Positions 35,745 through 45,316 of a stretch of 64,000 bases of DNA are shown in pieces. Position numbers and translations under genes: made by a program. Below the pieces are notes generated by a model. The model searched no databases. It had not been told where the DNA came from and saw nothing but the letters and a program-made list of their open reading frames with translations. This DNA comes from Azospirillum ramasamyi (GTDB lineage Bacteria; Pseudomonadota; Alphaproteobacteria; Azospirillales; Azospirillaceae), in assembly GCF_003233655.1 (NCBI RefSeq), contig NZ_CP029829.1, positions 124,001 through 188,000 on the forward strand. The letters are read 5' to 3'. Within the stretch, counting starts at the first letter, position 1. The number at the start of each line of letters is the position of its first letter.

Positions 35745-36853
35745 CACACCCTCCGCGATTCGAAGTCGATGCGGGGATCGACCATGACATAGGTGATGTC
35801 GCCGACCAGATTCATGATCAGCCCCAGCAGCGTGAAGAAGTACAGCGTGCCGAACATCACGGGGTAGTCGCGGTTGATCGCCGCCTCGAAGCCCAGCAGG
35901 CCCAGCCCGTCGAGCGAGAAGATCACCTCGATCAGCAGGGCGCCGGTGAACAGGATGCCGATGAAGGCGCCGGGGAAGCCGGCGATGACGATCAGCATGG
36001 CGTTGCGGAAGACATGGCCGTACAGCACGCGGTTCTCCGTCAGGCCCTTGGCCCGCGCGGTGGTGACGTACTGCTTGCCGATCTCCTCCATGAAGGAGTT
36101 CTTGGTCAGCATGGTCAGGCCGGCGAAGCCGCCGATCACCATCGACAGGACCGGCAGCACCATGTGCCAGAGGTAATCGGTTATCTGACGGTACCAGGGC
36201 AGGTCCGCCCAATTGTCCGAGACCAGCCCGCGCAGGGGGAACCAGTCGAAATAGCGGCCGCCGGCGAACACCACGATCAGCAGAACCGCGAACAGGAAGC
36301 TGGGGATGGCGTAGCCGACGATGACGACGCCGGATGTCCAGACGTCGAAGGGCTGGCCGTCGCGCACCGCCTTGGCGATGCCCAGCGGGATGGAGACCAG
36401 ATAGACGATCAGCGTCGTCCAGATGCCGAGCGAGATCGACACCGGCATCTTCTCCAGAACCAGATCGACCACGCTGCGGTCCCGGAAGTAGCTGGTTCCG
36501 AAATCGAACACGACGTAGTTCGACATCATGTGGATGAAGCGTTCGTGGATCGGCTTGTCGAAGCCGAATTCCTTCTCCAGCTGCTGGATGAAGGCGGGAT
36601 CCAGGCCCTGGGCTCCGCGATACTTGCCGCCGCTGTCGCCGGCGGTCTGGCTCTGGAACTGGGCGGTGTTGGCGTCGCCGCCGGCGGAGCCGCCGATGCG
36701 CGACGTCGCCTCCACGGCCGTGCCCTGGACGCGGGCGATCATCTGCTCGATCGGCCCGCCGGGGGCGATCTGCACGATCAGGAAATTGATCACCATGATC
36801 CCGAACAGGGTGGGGATGATCAGCAACAGGCGGCGGATGATGTAGGCCAGCAT
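35744..36853 (-). CDS. yejB: Peptide/microcin C-type ABC transporter permease
   Basis: Second membrane subunit of the Yej importer, 369 residues, DppB-like fold. N-terminal helix [20 protein letters not shown], an extended Gly/Ala/Gln-rich periplasmic insertion (about residues 45-85) typical of YejB, then the permease core with the EAA loop [20 protein letters not shown]. The ATG at 36853 has GGGAGG upstream; an in-frame start eight codons earlier has no support. It overlaps yejE by one base. Confidence 0.94.
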   Translation of the reverse strand: MLAYIIRRLLLIIPTLFGIMVINFLIVQIAPGGPIEQMIARVQGTAVEATSRIGGSAGGDANTAQFQSQTAGDSGGKYRGAQGLDPAFIQQLEKEFGFDKPIHERFIHMMSNYVVFDFGTSYFRDRSVVDLVLEKMPVSISLGIWTTLIVYLVSIPLGIAKAVRDGQPFDVWTSGVVIVGYAIPSFLFAVLLIVVFAGGRYFDWFPLRGLVSDNWADLPWYRQITDYLWHMVLPVLSMVIGGFAGLTMLTKNSFMEEIGKQYVTTARAKGLTENRVLYGHVFRNAMLIVIAGFPGAFIGILFTGALLIEVIFSLDGLGLLGFEAAINRDYPVMFGTLYFFTLLGLIMNLVGDITYVMVDPRIDFESRRV

Positions 36854-36943
36854 CGCGGGTGTCCCGACCCTCCCCAATCCTCAAGGATAAGACAGCTTAA
36901 ACCAGACCGGTGCGCGTGTCCGACAATACGTCGGCTCCCCGGA

Positions 36944-38794
36944 TCATGGTGTCGTGCGGCGCGCGCTGTCGGCGAGCTTGGCGTTCTTCTCCGCATCGAT
37001 CCACCAGGAGTCGGTGAAGCCGAGACCGTATTTCGGGGCAACCGCCGGATGGGAGAATCGGTTCCAATAGGCGACGCGGTACACCGTGTCGTGCCAGTGC
37101 GGGATGACGTACCAGTTCCACAGCAGCACGCGGTCCAGCGCACGGGTGGCGGCGATCTGCGCCTCGCGGTCGGGGGCGGTGATCACGGCCTCCACCAGCG
37201 TGTCGACCGCCGGGTTCTTGATGCCGATCGAGTTGCGGCTGCCCGGCAGGTCGGCGCGGGAGGATTCCCAGAAATCGCGCTGCTCGTTGCCGGGCGACAA
37301 CGACTGCGGGAACCGCTCGATGATCATATCGTAATCGAAATTATCGGTGCGGTTCTGGTACTGCGCGCTGTCGACCACGCGGATCTGCGCCTCGATGCCG
37401 GCGCGCTCCAGGTTGCGGACGAAAGGCTGGACGATGCGCTCCATGTCGGCCTGCACCAGCAGGATCTCGAAGCGGAAGGGCTGGCCCTGGGCGTTGACCA
37501 GCTTGCCGTTCTTCAGCTCCCAGCCGGCCTCCTTCAAAAGGCCGAGCGCCTTGCGCAGGTTGGAGCGGATGTTGCCGCTGGCGTCGGTCTTCGGCGCCTC
37601 ATAGGGCGTGGTGAACACCTCGTCGGGGATCTGGCCGCGCAGAGGCTCCAGCAGCTTCAACTCCTCCGGCGAGGGCAGGCCGGTCGAGGCCAGTTCGGTG
37701 TTGGCGAAATAGCTGTTGGTGCGCTTGTAGAGGCCGTAGGACAGGTTGGCGCGCGTCCATTCATAGTCGAACAGGTAATTCAGCGCCTCGCGCACCCGGC
37801 GGTCCTCGAAGATCGGCCGGCGGATGTTGAAGACGAAGGCCTGCATGCCCTGCGGATCCTCGTGCTTCAGCTCCTCCTTGACGATCTGGCCGTTCTGCAC
37901 CGCCGGAACATTGTAGCCGGTGGTCCAGTTCTTCGACGAATTCTCCAGCCGGAAATCATAGGCGCCGGCCTTGAACGCCTCGAAGGCCACGTCGAGGTCG
38001 CGGTAATAGTCGTAGCGGATGCGGTCGAAGTTGTAGCGGCCGCGGTTGATCGGCAGATCCTTCGCCCACCAGTCCTTCACCCGCTCATAGGTGATGGAGC
38101 GGCCGGGCTGCACGTCGACCACCTTGTAGGGCCCGCTGCCGATCAGCGGCTCCAGCGTGGTGGAGGCGAAGTCGCGGTTGGCGAAGACATGCTTGGGCAG
38201 CACCGGCAACTGGCCCATGATGATCGGAAGCTCGGGATTGTTGCCATTACGGAACGAGAATTTGACCGTGCGGTCGCCGGTCTTCTCCGCCTTCGTCACG
38301 TCGGCGTAGTAGGTGCGGTAGAGCGGATGGCCCTTTTCCCGCAGCGTGTCGAAGCTCCAGATCACGTCCTCGACGGTGACGGGCTTGCCGTCGTGGAAGC
38401 GGGCTTCCGGCCGCAGGGTGAAGGAGACCCAGCTGCGGTCGTCGGCGACCTGGATGGTTTCGGCGAGCAGGCCGTATTCGGTGATCGCCTCGTCGCCGTT
38501 GCTGGTCGTCAGCGTCTCGAACGGCAGCGCGGAACCGGCGGCGGCCTGGCCGCGCAGGATGAAGGGGTTGAGGTTGTCGAAGCCGCCGAAGGCCATCAGC
38601 TTGACCTCGCCGCCCTTCGGCGCGTCGGGATTGACGTAGTCGAGATGCTGGAAGTCCGGTCCGTATTTCGGCTCGCCGTGCAGGGCCAGGGCGTGGCTGC
38701 CCTGGGTCTGCGCCGCGAGCGGCGACGCCAGCAGCATAAGCGCCGCCATCGGAGCCGTCACGCCGGGTTTCAACCACCGCATCCGACAGGTCAT
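36944..38794 (-). CDS. yejA: Extracellular solute-binding protein, YejA-like (copy 1)
   Basis: Periplasmic receptor of the Yej importer, 616 residues, SBP family 5. The signal peptide ends near ASPLAAQT. Family blocks include NPDAPKGGEVKLMAFGGFD, GSGPYKVVDVQPGRSITYER, WWAKDLPINRGRYNFD and DRVLLWNWYVIPHW. In E. coli the Yej system imports microcin C and peptides. The ATG at 38794 has GAGAGGTAA upstream. It is 90 bases before yejB and 73 bases after its paralogue. Confidence 0.94.
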   Translation of the reverse strand: MTCRMRWLKPGVTAPMAALMLLASPLAAQTQGSHALALHGEPKYGPDFQHLDYVNPDAPKGGEVKLMAFGGFDNLNPFILRGQAAAGSALPFETLTTSNGDEAITEYGLLAETIQVADDRSWVSFTLRPEARFHDGKPVTVEDVIWSFDTLREKGHPLYRTYYADVTKAEKTGDRTVKFSFRNGNNPELPIIMGQLPVLPKHVFANRDFASTTLEPLIGSGPYKVVDVQPGRSITYERVKDWWAKDLPINRGRYNFDRIRYDYYRDLDVAFEAFKAGAYDFRLENSSKNWTTGYNVPAVQNGQIVKEELKHEDPQGMQAFVFNIRRPIFEDRRVREALNYLFDYEWTRANLSYGLYKRTNSYFANTELASTGLPSPEELKLLEPLRGQIPDEVFTTPYEAPKTDASGNIRSNLRKALGLLKEAGWELKNGKLVNAQGQPFRFEILLVQADMERIVQPFVRNLERAGIEAQIRVVDSAQYQNRTDNFDYDMIIERFPQSLSPGNEQRDFWESSRADLPGSRNSIGIKNPAVDTLVEAVITAPDREAQIAATRALDRVLLWNWYVIPHWHDTVYRVAYWNRFSHPAVAPKYGLGFTDSWWIDAEKNAKLADSARRTTP

Positions 38795-38867
38795 GCCAGC
38801 TTACCTCTCTCGATCATTTCCTGAAAACCGTTCATACGGACGGAGTTAGCCATGCAACGGGCCGTCA

Positions 38868-40718
38868 TCAAGGCTGCCCCGCCTTCTTCGCCGCATCGAC
38901 CCACCAGGCCGCCGGGAAATTGGTGCTGCGATAGTCCTGGTCGTATTTCGGCCAGACCCCGGGATGGGCCAGCCAAGCCTTGTGGGCGATCCAGTTTTCC
39001 GGGTTGTGCCATTGCGGCACCATGTAGAACCCCCACAGCAGCACGCGGTCGAGCGCGCGGGTGGCGGCCTGCACCTGCTCCAGATCCTTGGCGCTCAGCG
39101 CCTTTTCGATCAGCGCATCGGCCACCGGGTCATGGATGCCGGAATAGTTCGCCGATCCCCTGGTGCCGGCGGCGGCGGAGCCGAAATAGCCCCGCAGCTC
39201 GGTGCCAGGCGGGGTGAAGAAGCTGAGATTGACGATGATGGCGTCGAAGTCGAACTCGTCCAGCCGCGCCTGATACTGGGCGGTGTCGACGATGCGCATG
39301 GTGGCGTTGATCCCCACCCGGCGCAGGGTTTCGACATAGGGCTGGATGACGCGGGTCAGCGCGCCGGTGCCGTCTAGGAACTCGATGGTCATCGCTTCGC
39401 CGGTCTTCGCATTGGTCAGCTTGCCGTTGCGGATCTCCCAGCCGGCCTCCCTGAACAGCCGCGTCGCCTCGCGCATCTGGGCGCGGTTGTTGCCGCTGCC
39501 GTCGGTGGTGGGCAGGGTGAAGGGCTGGGTCAGCACCCGTTCCGGCAGCTGCGCCTTGAAGGGCTCCAGCAGGGCCAGCTCCGCCGGGCCGGGCGGTCCC
39601 TTCGCCCCGAAATCGGAGTTGGGGAAGTTGCTGAGCGTCCGCTTGTACTGGCCGTACAGGATGTTCTTCTGGATCCAGTCGAAATCGAACAGCAGGGCCA
39701 GCGCCTCGCGCACGCGCGGATCGGCGAACTTGTCGCGGCGGGTGTTCAGGCGGAATCCCTGGGCGCCCAGCGGCAGCTCGCTCGGCACCTCCAGCTTCAC
39801 GACGCGGCCGTCGCGGATGGCGGGGAAATCATAGCCGGTGGTCCAGCGCTGCGCCCGGTATTCGCCGCGGAAATCATAGGCGCCGGCCTTGAACGCCTCG
39901 AACATCACGTCGTCATCGCGGTAGAAGTCCTCCTTCACCGTGTCGAAATTGTAGAAGCCGCGGGCGGTCGGAAGATCCTTCGCCCACCAGTCGGCCACCC
40001 GTTCATAGGTGATGGAGCGGCCGGGATCGACCGTCCTGATCCGGTAGGGGCCGCTGCCCAGCACCGGCTCCAGCGTCGTCTTGGAGATGTCGCGCCCCTG
40101 CGCCGTCCACCAGTGCTTGGGCTGCGGCGCGAAGGTGACGGCGAAGTCGATGATCGGCTTGATCTCTCCCGTGCCGGTCATGGTGATCTTGAACCGGCGG
40201 TCGTCCAGCGCCTCCACCTTGGCGGTGCGGTCGAGAAAGGACTTGATGAAGGGGGCGCCATGGGCCTGGATCGCGTCCCAGGTGAAGACGGCGTCGGCGC
40301 TGGTGATCGGCGTGCCGTCATGCCAGCGGGCGCCCTGGCGCAGCGTGAAGATCGCCCAGCCGTAATCGTCGGACAACTCGACGCTTTCCGCCATGTGGGC
40401 GTAGGCGGCGTCCAGCTCCCAGCCGGATCCGACCATCAGCGTGTCGGAGATCAGCCCCAGGGTCCGCGGCCGCACCCCGCGCAGGATCAGCGTGTTCAGG
40501 CTGTCGTAGGATCCCGGCTGCGACCCGGCCAGCGACACCGATCCGCCCTTGGGGGCGTCGGGGTTGACATGGGGGAAATGGGTGAAGCCGGGTTTGAACC
40601 GCGGCTCCCCGAACTGCTTCAGCGCGGTGACGGTCACGCTCGCCGCCTGGGCCGGGATGAAGGCGGCCGGCGCGGCGAGGGTCAGGAGCGTGGCGGCAAC
40701 GGCGAGAAGGCGGCGCAT
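38868..40718 (-). CDS. Extracellular solute-binding protein, YejA-like (copy 2, first in operon)
   Basis: A second YejA-type receptor of the same length (616 residues) and domain plan as its downstream neighbour, but clearly diverged. The signal peptide ends at AQAA. Shared blocks include NPDAPKGGSVSLAGSQPGS, GSGPYRIRTVDPGRSITYER, WWAKDLPTARGFYNFD and DRVLLWGFYMVPQWH. ATG at 40718 has AGGA upstream; the TTG at 40724 is less likely. Tandem duplication probably gives the importer two ligand specificities. It starts the minus-strand operon with yejB, yejE and yejF. Confidence 0.93.
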   Translation of the reverse strand: MRRLLAVAATLLTLAAPAAFIPAQAASVTVTALKQFGEPRFKPGFTHFPHVNPDAPKGGSVSLAGSQPGSYDSLNTLILRGVRPRTLGLISDTLMVGSGWELDAAYAHMAESVELSDDYGWAIFTLRQGARWHDGTPITSADAVFTWDAIQAHGAPFIKSFLDRTAKVEALDDRRFKITMTGTGEIKPIIDFAVTFAPQPKHWWTAQGRDISKTTLEPVLGSGPYRIRTVDPGRSITYERVADWWAKDLPTARGFYNFDTVKEDFYRDDDVMFEAFKAGAYDFRGEYRAQRWTTGYDFPAIRDGRVVKLEVPSELPLGAQGFRLNTRRDKFADPRVREALALLFDFDWIQKNILYGQYKRTLSNFPNSDFGAKGPPGPAELALLEPFKAQLPERVLTQPFTLPTTDGSGNNRAQMREATRLFREAGWEIRNGKLTNAKTGEAMTIEFLDGTGALTRVIQPYVETLRRVGINATMRIVDTAQYQARLDEFDFDAIIVNLSFFTPPGTELRGYFGSAAAGTRGSANYSGIHDPVADALIEKALSAKDLEQVQAATRALDRVLLWGFYMVPQWHNPENWIAHKAWLAHPGVWPKYDQDYRSTNFPAAWWVDAAKKAGQP

Positions 40719-40792
40719 CGGCAATCCTGTGTCGGGAGCGGGCGTTCTGGTTAGATTGCCACGTCCGCGCTCCGATCAAGCGCTATTCCGTC

Positions 40793-41299
40793 TCAAACTC
40801 CGCCGTTTCGCGCGGTTCGCCAATGGTCGGCCATGCGGTCCATCAACTGGCGATAGCGGCGGTCGGTCCGCATCAGCTTGCGCACCGACTTTCCGTTGCG
40901 CGGATCGGCCAGCATCCATCCCTCCGCCGCGGCCTGATGTTCGGGGTGGATGGACAGGAGGTAGATGGAGGCTTGTTCCGGGGTCGTAACGGACGTCTCG
41001 TTCAGCCTTTCCAGGATCGCGCCGACATAGAGCGGCAGGACCCTGCGGAAATCCTCCGGCCCGCCGTCGGCGTCCGCCGCATCCGCCGGGGCGGCGCCGT
41101 CGCTCATCAGGGCCTGGCGCTCGGCGGCCGGCAGGGCGAAGAAGGCGTCGAGACCCAGCAGCAGGTCGCAGACGGTCTTCTTGCGCACCAGCCAGTTCGA
41201 TCCGCTCGACACCCGCGCCGCCAGCCCTTCCAGGAATGGCCGCAGCTTTTCGGGCGACGTTTCGAAAACGGAACGGGCAGGCGGGGCGATGGTGGTCAT
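40793..41299 (-). CDS. Protein of unknown function
   Basis: A 168-residue soluble protein that I do not recognise. It has no signal peptide or membrane segment. Features are an Arg/Lys-rich C-terminus (RKLMRTDRRYRQLMDRMADHWRTARNG), an Ala/Asp-rich middle loop (about residues 68-82), and single cysteine in KKTVCDLLLG. It starts 34 bases after the hisN stop and is probably in its transcript. The yej operon begins 75 bases upstream on the same strand's downstream side. No functional claim is made. Confidence 0.75.
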   Translation of the reverse strand: MTTIAPPARSVFETSPEKLRPFLEGLAARVSSGSNWLVRKKTVCDLLLGLDAFFALPAAERQALMSDGAAPADAADADGGPEDFRRVLPLYVGAILERLNETSVTTPEQASIYLLSIHPEHQAAAEGWMLADPRNGKSVRKLMRTDRRYRQLMDRMADHWRTARNGGV

Positions 41300-41333
41300 T
41301 TCGGTTTCCCAATGGGCGCAAGACGGTGACGAA

Positions 41334-42116
41334 TCAGCCGGCCAGGATCTTCATGGCCTCCTGGTGGGTCTGCGGGTCGCCGGCGGCGATCACCCGGCCG
41401 CTGGAGTTGGCGTCGAGCGGCTTGCCCTCCCAATCGGTCATCAGCCCGCCGGCCCCGGTCACCACCGGCACCAGCGCCGCGAAGTCGTACAGCTTCAGCC
41501 CCGATTCGACGACGAGGTCGTAATAGCCCGACGCCAGCAGGCCGTAGGTGTAACAGTCGCCGCCATAGGCGGCCGTCTTCACCTTGGCGGCGACGCGGCG
41601 GTAGGCCTCGTAATCGCTGCCGGGGAACAGGTCGGGGGAGGTGGTGCCGAAGATGGCGGCCGACAGCCCGCCGGGGCAGGGGCGGACGCGCACCGGCTGG
41701 CCGTTGTGGGTGGTCGGCCGGCCTTCGACGCCGATCCAGCGGTCGCCGACGATGGGCTGGTCGATGATGCCCAACACCGGGCGGCCATGGTGCAGCAGGG
41801 CGATCAGCGTGCCGAAGATCGGCCGGCCGGTGATGAAGGACTTGGTGCCGTCGATGGGGTCGATCACCCAAACCCATTCGGCGTCCAGGTTCTTGGTGCC
41901 GTGCTCCTCGCCATAGATGCCGTCGTCGGGGCGCTGGCTTTCGATGATGGTGCGGATGACATGCTCCGCCTCGCGGTCGGCGATGGTGACGGGAGAGGCG
42001 TCGGCCTTGTCGTCGATGGCGACCGGGGTGCGGAAATAGCGGCGGACCACGCTGCCGCTGGAGTCGGCCAACCGCTGGGCGAGCGCCACCATCGGGGCGG
42101 GGCAGGGTTCGGTCAT
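41334..42116 (-). CDS. hisN: Inositol monophosphatase-family phosphatase, probable histidinol-phosphatase
   Basis: A Mg-dependent phosphatase of 260 residues. Metal-binding motifs are intact: GEEHG, WVIDPIDGTKSFITGRP, and YDFAALVPVVTGAGGLMTDW. This pattern matches the HisN subgroup that performs the histidinol-phosphate step in alphaproteobacteria lacking the HisB-type enzyme. SuhB or CysQ activity is less likely from the motif spacing. The ATG at 42116 (MTEPCPAPM) is preferred over an upstream in-frame start at 42155. It is divergent from nudC. Confidence 0.88.
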   Translation of the reverse strand: MTEPCPAPMVALAQRLADSSGSVVRRYFRTPVAIDDKADASPVTIADREAEHVIRTIIESQRPDDGIYGEEHGTKNLDAEWVWVIDPIDGTKSFITGRPIFGTLIALLHHGRPVLGIIDQPIVGDRWIGVEGRPTTHNGQPVRVRPCPGGLSAAIFGTTSPDLFPGSDYEAYRRVAAKVKTAAYGGDCYTYGLLASGYYDLVVESGLKLYDFAALVPVVTGAGGLMTDWEGKPLDANSSGRVIAAGDPQTHQEAMKILAG

Positions 42117-42287
42117 GGTCGCTCCTTGACGCTGCTGTCGATATGAATTCCGCATCCTAACGGCGTGGGCCCGCCCCGGAAACCCGAAAGCGCCCCGTCC
42201 ACGCTGCCGTGGGCTGGACCATTACCCGGCAACTGGCCTTTGGCGGGGCTATCCGCCCGCCGCCGCTTGTGGCAGCCTCCACCGGCC

Positions 42288-43193
42288 ATGACCGACCGAC
42301 CCAACTTCTACGCCGCCACGCCGATCGACCGCGCCTCCCTCCGCCGCAAGGACGAGGATTGGTTGACGGAGGCCTGGCTCGCCCCCGCCTCCCGCGTTCT
42401 GCCGGTCTGGCAGAGCAGGAGCTTCGTCGCCGGCCCGGCCGATGCGCCGCGCGCCGTGCGGCTGCCTGCCGAGGGGCTGAACGCGGTGCCGATCTTCCTC
42501 GGCCTGACGGACGGCGCTCCGCTGTTCGCCGTCGACCTGTCGATGGCGGAGGAGCCGGATGCGCTGCCGGCCCTGCGGGGGCAGGGCCGCTTCGAGGAGC
42601 TGCGCGTCGTCGGCCCGCTGATGCCGGAGGGGGAGGCGGCGCTGTGCGCCTATGCCCGCGGCATGGTGTGGTGGAACGCCCGCCACCGCTTCTGCGGGGT
42701 GTGCGGATCCCCGGCCGCGTCGGCGGAGGGCGGGCATATGCGGCTCTGCACCAACCCCGACTGCGCCACCCGCCATTTCCCGCGCACCGATCCGGCGGTG
42801 ATCATGCTGGTCCATGACGGCGGCGACCGGGTCGTGCTGGGCCGCCAGAGCCGCTTCCCGCCCGGCATGCATTCGGTGCTGGCCGGCTTCGTCGAGCCGG
42901 GCGAAAGCCTGGAGGACACCGTCGCCCGCGAGGTGTTCGAGGAGGTCCGGCTGAACGTCACCGACATTCAATACCGCTCGTCGCAGCCCTGGCCCTTCCC
43001 GTCCTCGCTGATGCTGGGCTTCACCGCGCGGGCCACCAACTTCGACATCGACACCAGCAAGGACGAGCTGGAAAGCGCCGGCTGGTTCGACCGCGAGTTC
43101 CTGCGCACCCACACGCCGGACGAGACCTTCCGCCTCGCCCGTCCCGACTCGATCGCCCACCGCCTGATCCGGGAATGGCTGGCGGAGGGGTGA
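42288..43193 (+). CDS. nudC: NAD+ diphosphatase / NAD-RNA decapping Nudix hydrolase
   Basis: Hydrolyses NAD(H) and removes NAD caps from RNA. The 301 residues contain the zinc site C136-C139-C154-C159 in FCGVC and CTNPDC, the NudC signature HFPRTDPAVIM, the Nudix box GFVEPGESLEDTVAREVFEE, and the downstream SQPWPFPSSLMLGF motif that sets NudC specificity. The ATG at 42288 is chosen; the upstream in-frame extension to 42165 is Pro/Trp-rich and unlike the family. No missing residue is visible. Confidence 0.95.
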   Translation: MTDRPNFYAATPIDRASLRRKDEDWLTEAWLAPASRVLPVWQSRSFVAGPADAPRAVRLPAEGLNAVPIFLGLTDGAPLFAVDLSMAEEPDALPALRGQGRFEELRVVGPLMPEGEAALCAYARGMVWWNARHRFCGVCGSPAASAEGGHMRLCTNPDCATRHFPRTDPAVIMLVHDGGDRVVLGRQSRFPPGMHSVLAGFVEPGESLEDTVAREVFEEVRLNVTDIQYRSSQPWPFPSSLMLGFTARATNFDIDTSKDELESAGWFDREFLRTHTPDETFRLARPDSIAHRLIREWLAEG

Positions 43194-43296
43194 GCGCCCT
43201 TGCTCAATGCCGCCGCTGCGGTCCCGCCGCGCGCGCCGGGGATTTGCGGCGGTCGAAGGGATTGGGGTTGCGGGTGCAGGTGTCGCCGGGAGGGCG

Positions 43297-44163
43297 TCAA
43301 TCCTCGCCGACGCGCTGGCTTTCCTGGTAGCGGAAGGGATTGGCCGGGTAGACGCCCAGGATCTTCACCTCGCGGGCGAAGAAGTCCAACTCCTCCAGGG
43401 CGAGGCGCAGGGGGCGCTCGTCGGGATGGCCTTCCACGTCGGCGTAGAACTGCGTCTGGGTGAAGTGGCCGCCGACCATGTAGCTTTCCAGCTTGGTCAT
43501 GTTGACGCCGTTGGTGGCGAAGCCGCCCATCGCCTTGTACAGCGCGGCCGGCACGCTGCGGACGCGGAAGACGAAGGTGGTGATCGTCTTGCAGGACCCC
43601 AGCGCCGGCAGCTTCGGCTCGCGCGCCAGGATCAGGAAGCGGGTGGTGTTGTGGGCGGCGTCCTCGATCCCGCTCTTCAGGATGTCCAGGCCGTAGATTT
43701 CGGCGGCCAGCGAGGAGGCGATGGCGGCATGGCGCGGGTCGTTCATCGCGGCGATCTCCCGCGCCGCGCCGGCGGTGTCGGCGTGGTTGATCGCCTGCAG
43801 GCCCAGGCCGCGGATGGCGGTCTGGCACTGGGACAGGGCCTGGATGTGGCTGCGCACCGTCTCGATGCTGTCCAGCGTGGCCCCCTTCGGTGCCAGCAGC
43901 TGGTGGTTTACCCGCTGGAAATGCTCGCCGATGATGTGCAGGCCGCCTTCGGGCAGCAGATAGTGGTTGTCGGCGACGCGGCCGGCGATGGAGTTCTCCA
44001 CCGGGATCATCGCCAGCGATGCCCGCCCCTCGCGCACCGCGGCGAAGGCGTCCTCGAAGGTGGCGCAGGGCATCGTCGTCATGGTCGGCCGCGCGTTGCG
44101 GCAGGCCAGGTCGGAATAGGCGCCGGGGAAGCCCTGGAAGGCGATGATGTTGGACGTGGGCAT
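43297..44163 (-). CDS. pheA: Prephenate dehydratase with ACT domain
   Basis: Phenylalanine biosynthesis: prephenate to phenylpyruvate. The 288 residues comprise the catalytic PDT domain (FQGFPGAYSDLACRNA, IPVENSIAGRV, and TTRF at 173-176 with the catalytic threonine) and a C-terminal regulatory ACT domain (LYKAMGGFATNGVNMTKLES). There is no chorismate mutase domain, so this is the monofunctional form. Feedback inhibition by phenylalanine through the ACT domain is expected. It lies downstream of kdsB with duplicated hairpins between them. Confidence 0.96.
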   Translation of the reverse strand: MPTSNIIAFQGFPGAYSDLACRNARPTMTTMPCATFEDAFAAVREGRASLAMIPVENSIAGRVADNHYLLPEGGLHIIGEHFQRVNHQLLAPKGATLDSIETVRSHIQALSQCQTAIRGLGLQAINHADTAGAAREIAAMNDPRHAAIASSLAAEIYGLDILKSGIEDAAHNTTRFLILAREPKLPALGSCKTITTFVFRVRSVPAALYKAMGGFATNGVNMTKLESYMVGGHFTQTQFYADVEGHPDERPLRLALEELDFFAREVKILGVYPANPFRYQESQRVGED

Positions 44164-44195
44164 GGACGGAATTCCCCCGGCGGATCTTGAAGGAG

Positions 44196-44250
44196 TCAGC
44201 CGCCCTTGCGGGCGGACGGCATCGGGTTTCAGCCGCCCTTGCGGGCGGAC
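44196..44250 (-). repeat. Duplicated 22-bp hairpin element at the kdsB 3' end
   Basis: Two identical 22-bp copies (44196-44217 and 44229-44250), 11 bases apart. Each folds on the minus strand into CCGCCC-GCAA-GGGCGG, a stem with a GNRA-type tetraloop. The right copy encodes the last residues and stop of kdsB; the left copy lies in the kdsB-pheA gap. Confidence 0.85.
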
Positions 44251-45002
44251 AGGAGGGCGCAGGCGCGCTCCAGGTCGGCGGGAGTATCGACACCCAGCGG
44301 AACCTCGTCAACGACCGCCGCGTCGATCCGCATGCCGTCGGCCAGCGCGCGCAGCTGCTCCAGCCGCTCGCGCTGTTCCAGCACCGACGGCGGCAGGGCG
44401 ACGAATCGCTCCAGCGCCGCCCGGCGGTAGGCGTAGAGGCCGATGTGGTGATAGAGCGGCCCGTCGCCGGTCGGCGCGGTGGCGCGGGTGAAATAGAGCG
44501 CGCGGCCCCGGCGGGATCCCGCCGGCAGCTCCAGCACCGCCTTGACCACGTTGGGGTCGCTCTTCTCCTCCTCCCGCGTGATCTCCACGACCAGGGTGGC
44601 GATGTCGACCTCCGGGTCGGCCAACGGCGCGAAGACGGCGCGCACGCTCTCCGGCTCGACGGTCGGCAGGTCGCCCTGCACGTTGACCACCGCGTCGTGC
44701 CGCCCCTCCGGGTCGATCAGCCGAAGCGCCTCGAAGATGCGGTCGGAGCCCGAGGGATGGTCGGGGCGCGTCAGCACCGCGGTGCCGCCGGCGGCCTCGA
44801 CCGCGCGGGCGATCTCCGGCTCGGCGCAGGCGACCACCACCGGGCCGATCGCCGCCTCCATCGCGCGGCGCAGCACATGGACGATCATCGGCGCGCCCAG
44901 GATGTCTGCCAGAGGCTTGCCCGGCAGCCGGGTGGAGGCCATGCGCGCCGGGATCACCACGATCGGGTTGGCGGGACGGGCGGGGCTGGAGGAGGTCGGC
45001 AT
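44229..45002 (-). CDS. kdsB: 3-deoxy-manno-octulosonate cytidylyltransferase
   Basis: Activates KDO as CMP-KDO for lipopolysaccharide core synthesis. The 257 residues show the nucleotidyltransferase N-terminus [21 protein letters not shown]-like recognition region and the [13 protein letters not shown] motif with the metal aspartate. The sugar region [18 protein letters not shown] follows. The ATG at 45002 has GGAG upstream; an in-frame start at 45149 adds non-family residues. It is divergent from the cytochrome c gene and precedes pheA, a conserved alphaproteobacterial order. Confidence 0.96.
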   Translation of the reverse strand: MPTSSSPARPANPIVVIPARMASTRLPGKPLADILGAPMIVHVLRRAMEAAIGPVVVACAEPEIARAVEAAGGTAVLTRPDHPSGSDRIFEALRLIDPEGRHDAVVNVQGDLPTVEPESVRAVFAPLADPEVDIATLVVEITREEEKSDPNVVKAVLELPAGSRRGRALYFTRATAPTGDGPLYHHIGLYAYRRAALERFVALPPSVLEQRERLEQLRALADGMRIDAAVVDEVPLGVDTPADLERACALLSARKGG

Positions 45003-45316
45003 GGCGCGGAAGCTCCGGAGGAAGGGGCATCGGGTCCGCCGGGGCGGGCCGGAGAGGGGGTGTCGCGGGTGAAACATGGACGCCGGTGCCGCGTCAAGTG
45101 CCGGCATGGCCCGAAAGGGGTGTGTTTTGCGATGCAGCGTAATGCGCAAGTAAATTAAGAGGTTCGTGACTGCGACAGATTTGTATGCGACCTTTTTTCG
45201 CGGTCTGCCGGGCTATGACAAGCTTCTGACCGCAGGCTATGGTAGCCGCGGCGCGTTCAGCCGCGGGCGGGAGAAACGCCGAGTGCACTGAAATTAGGGA
45301 ACAAAGGGGCTCATCA
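45003..45316. other. Divergent intergenic region kdsB / cytochrome c
   Basis: A 314-base gap with an AT-rich core (about 45130-45240). A possible plus-strand promoter for the cytochrome gene is ATGACA, 16 bases, CTATGG around 45216-45243; the match is only fair. No gene is visible. Confidence 0.4.
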
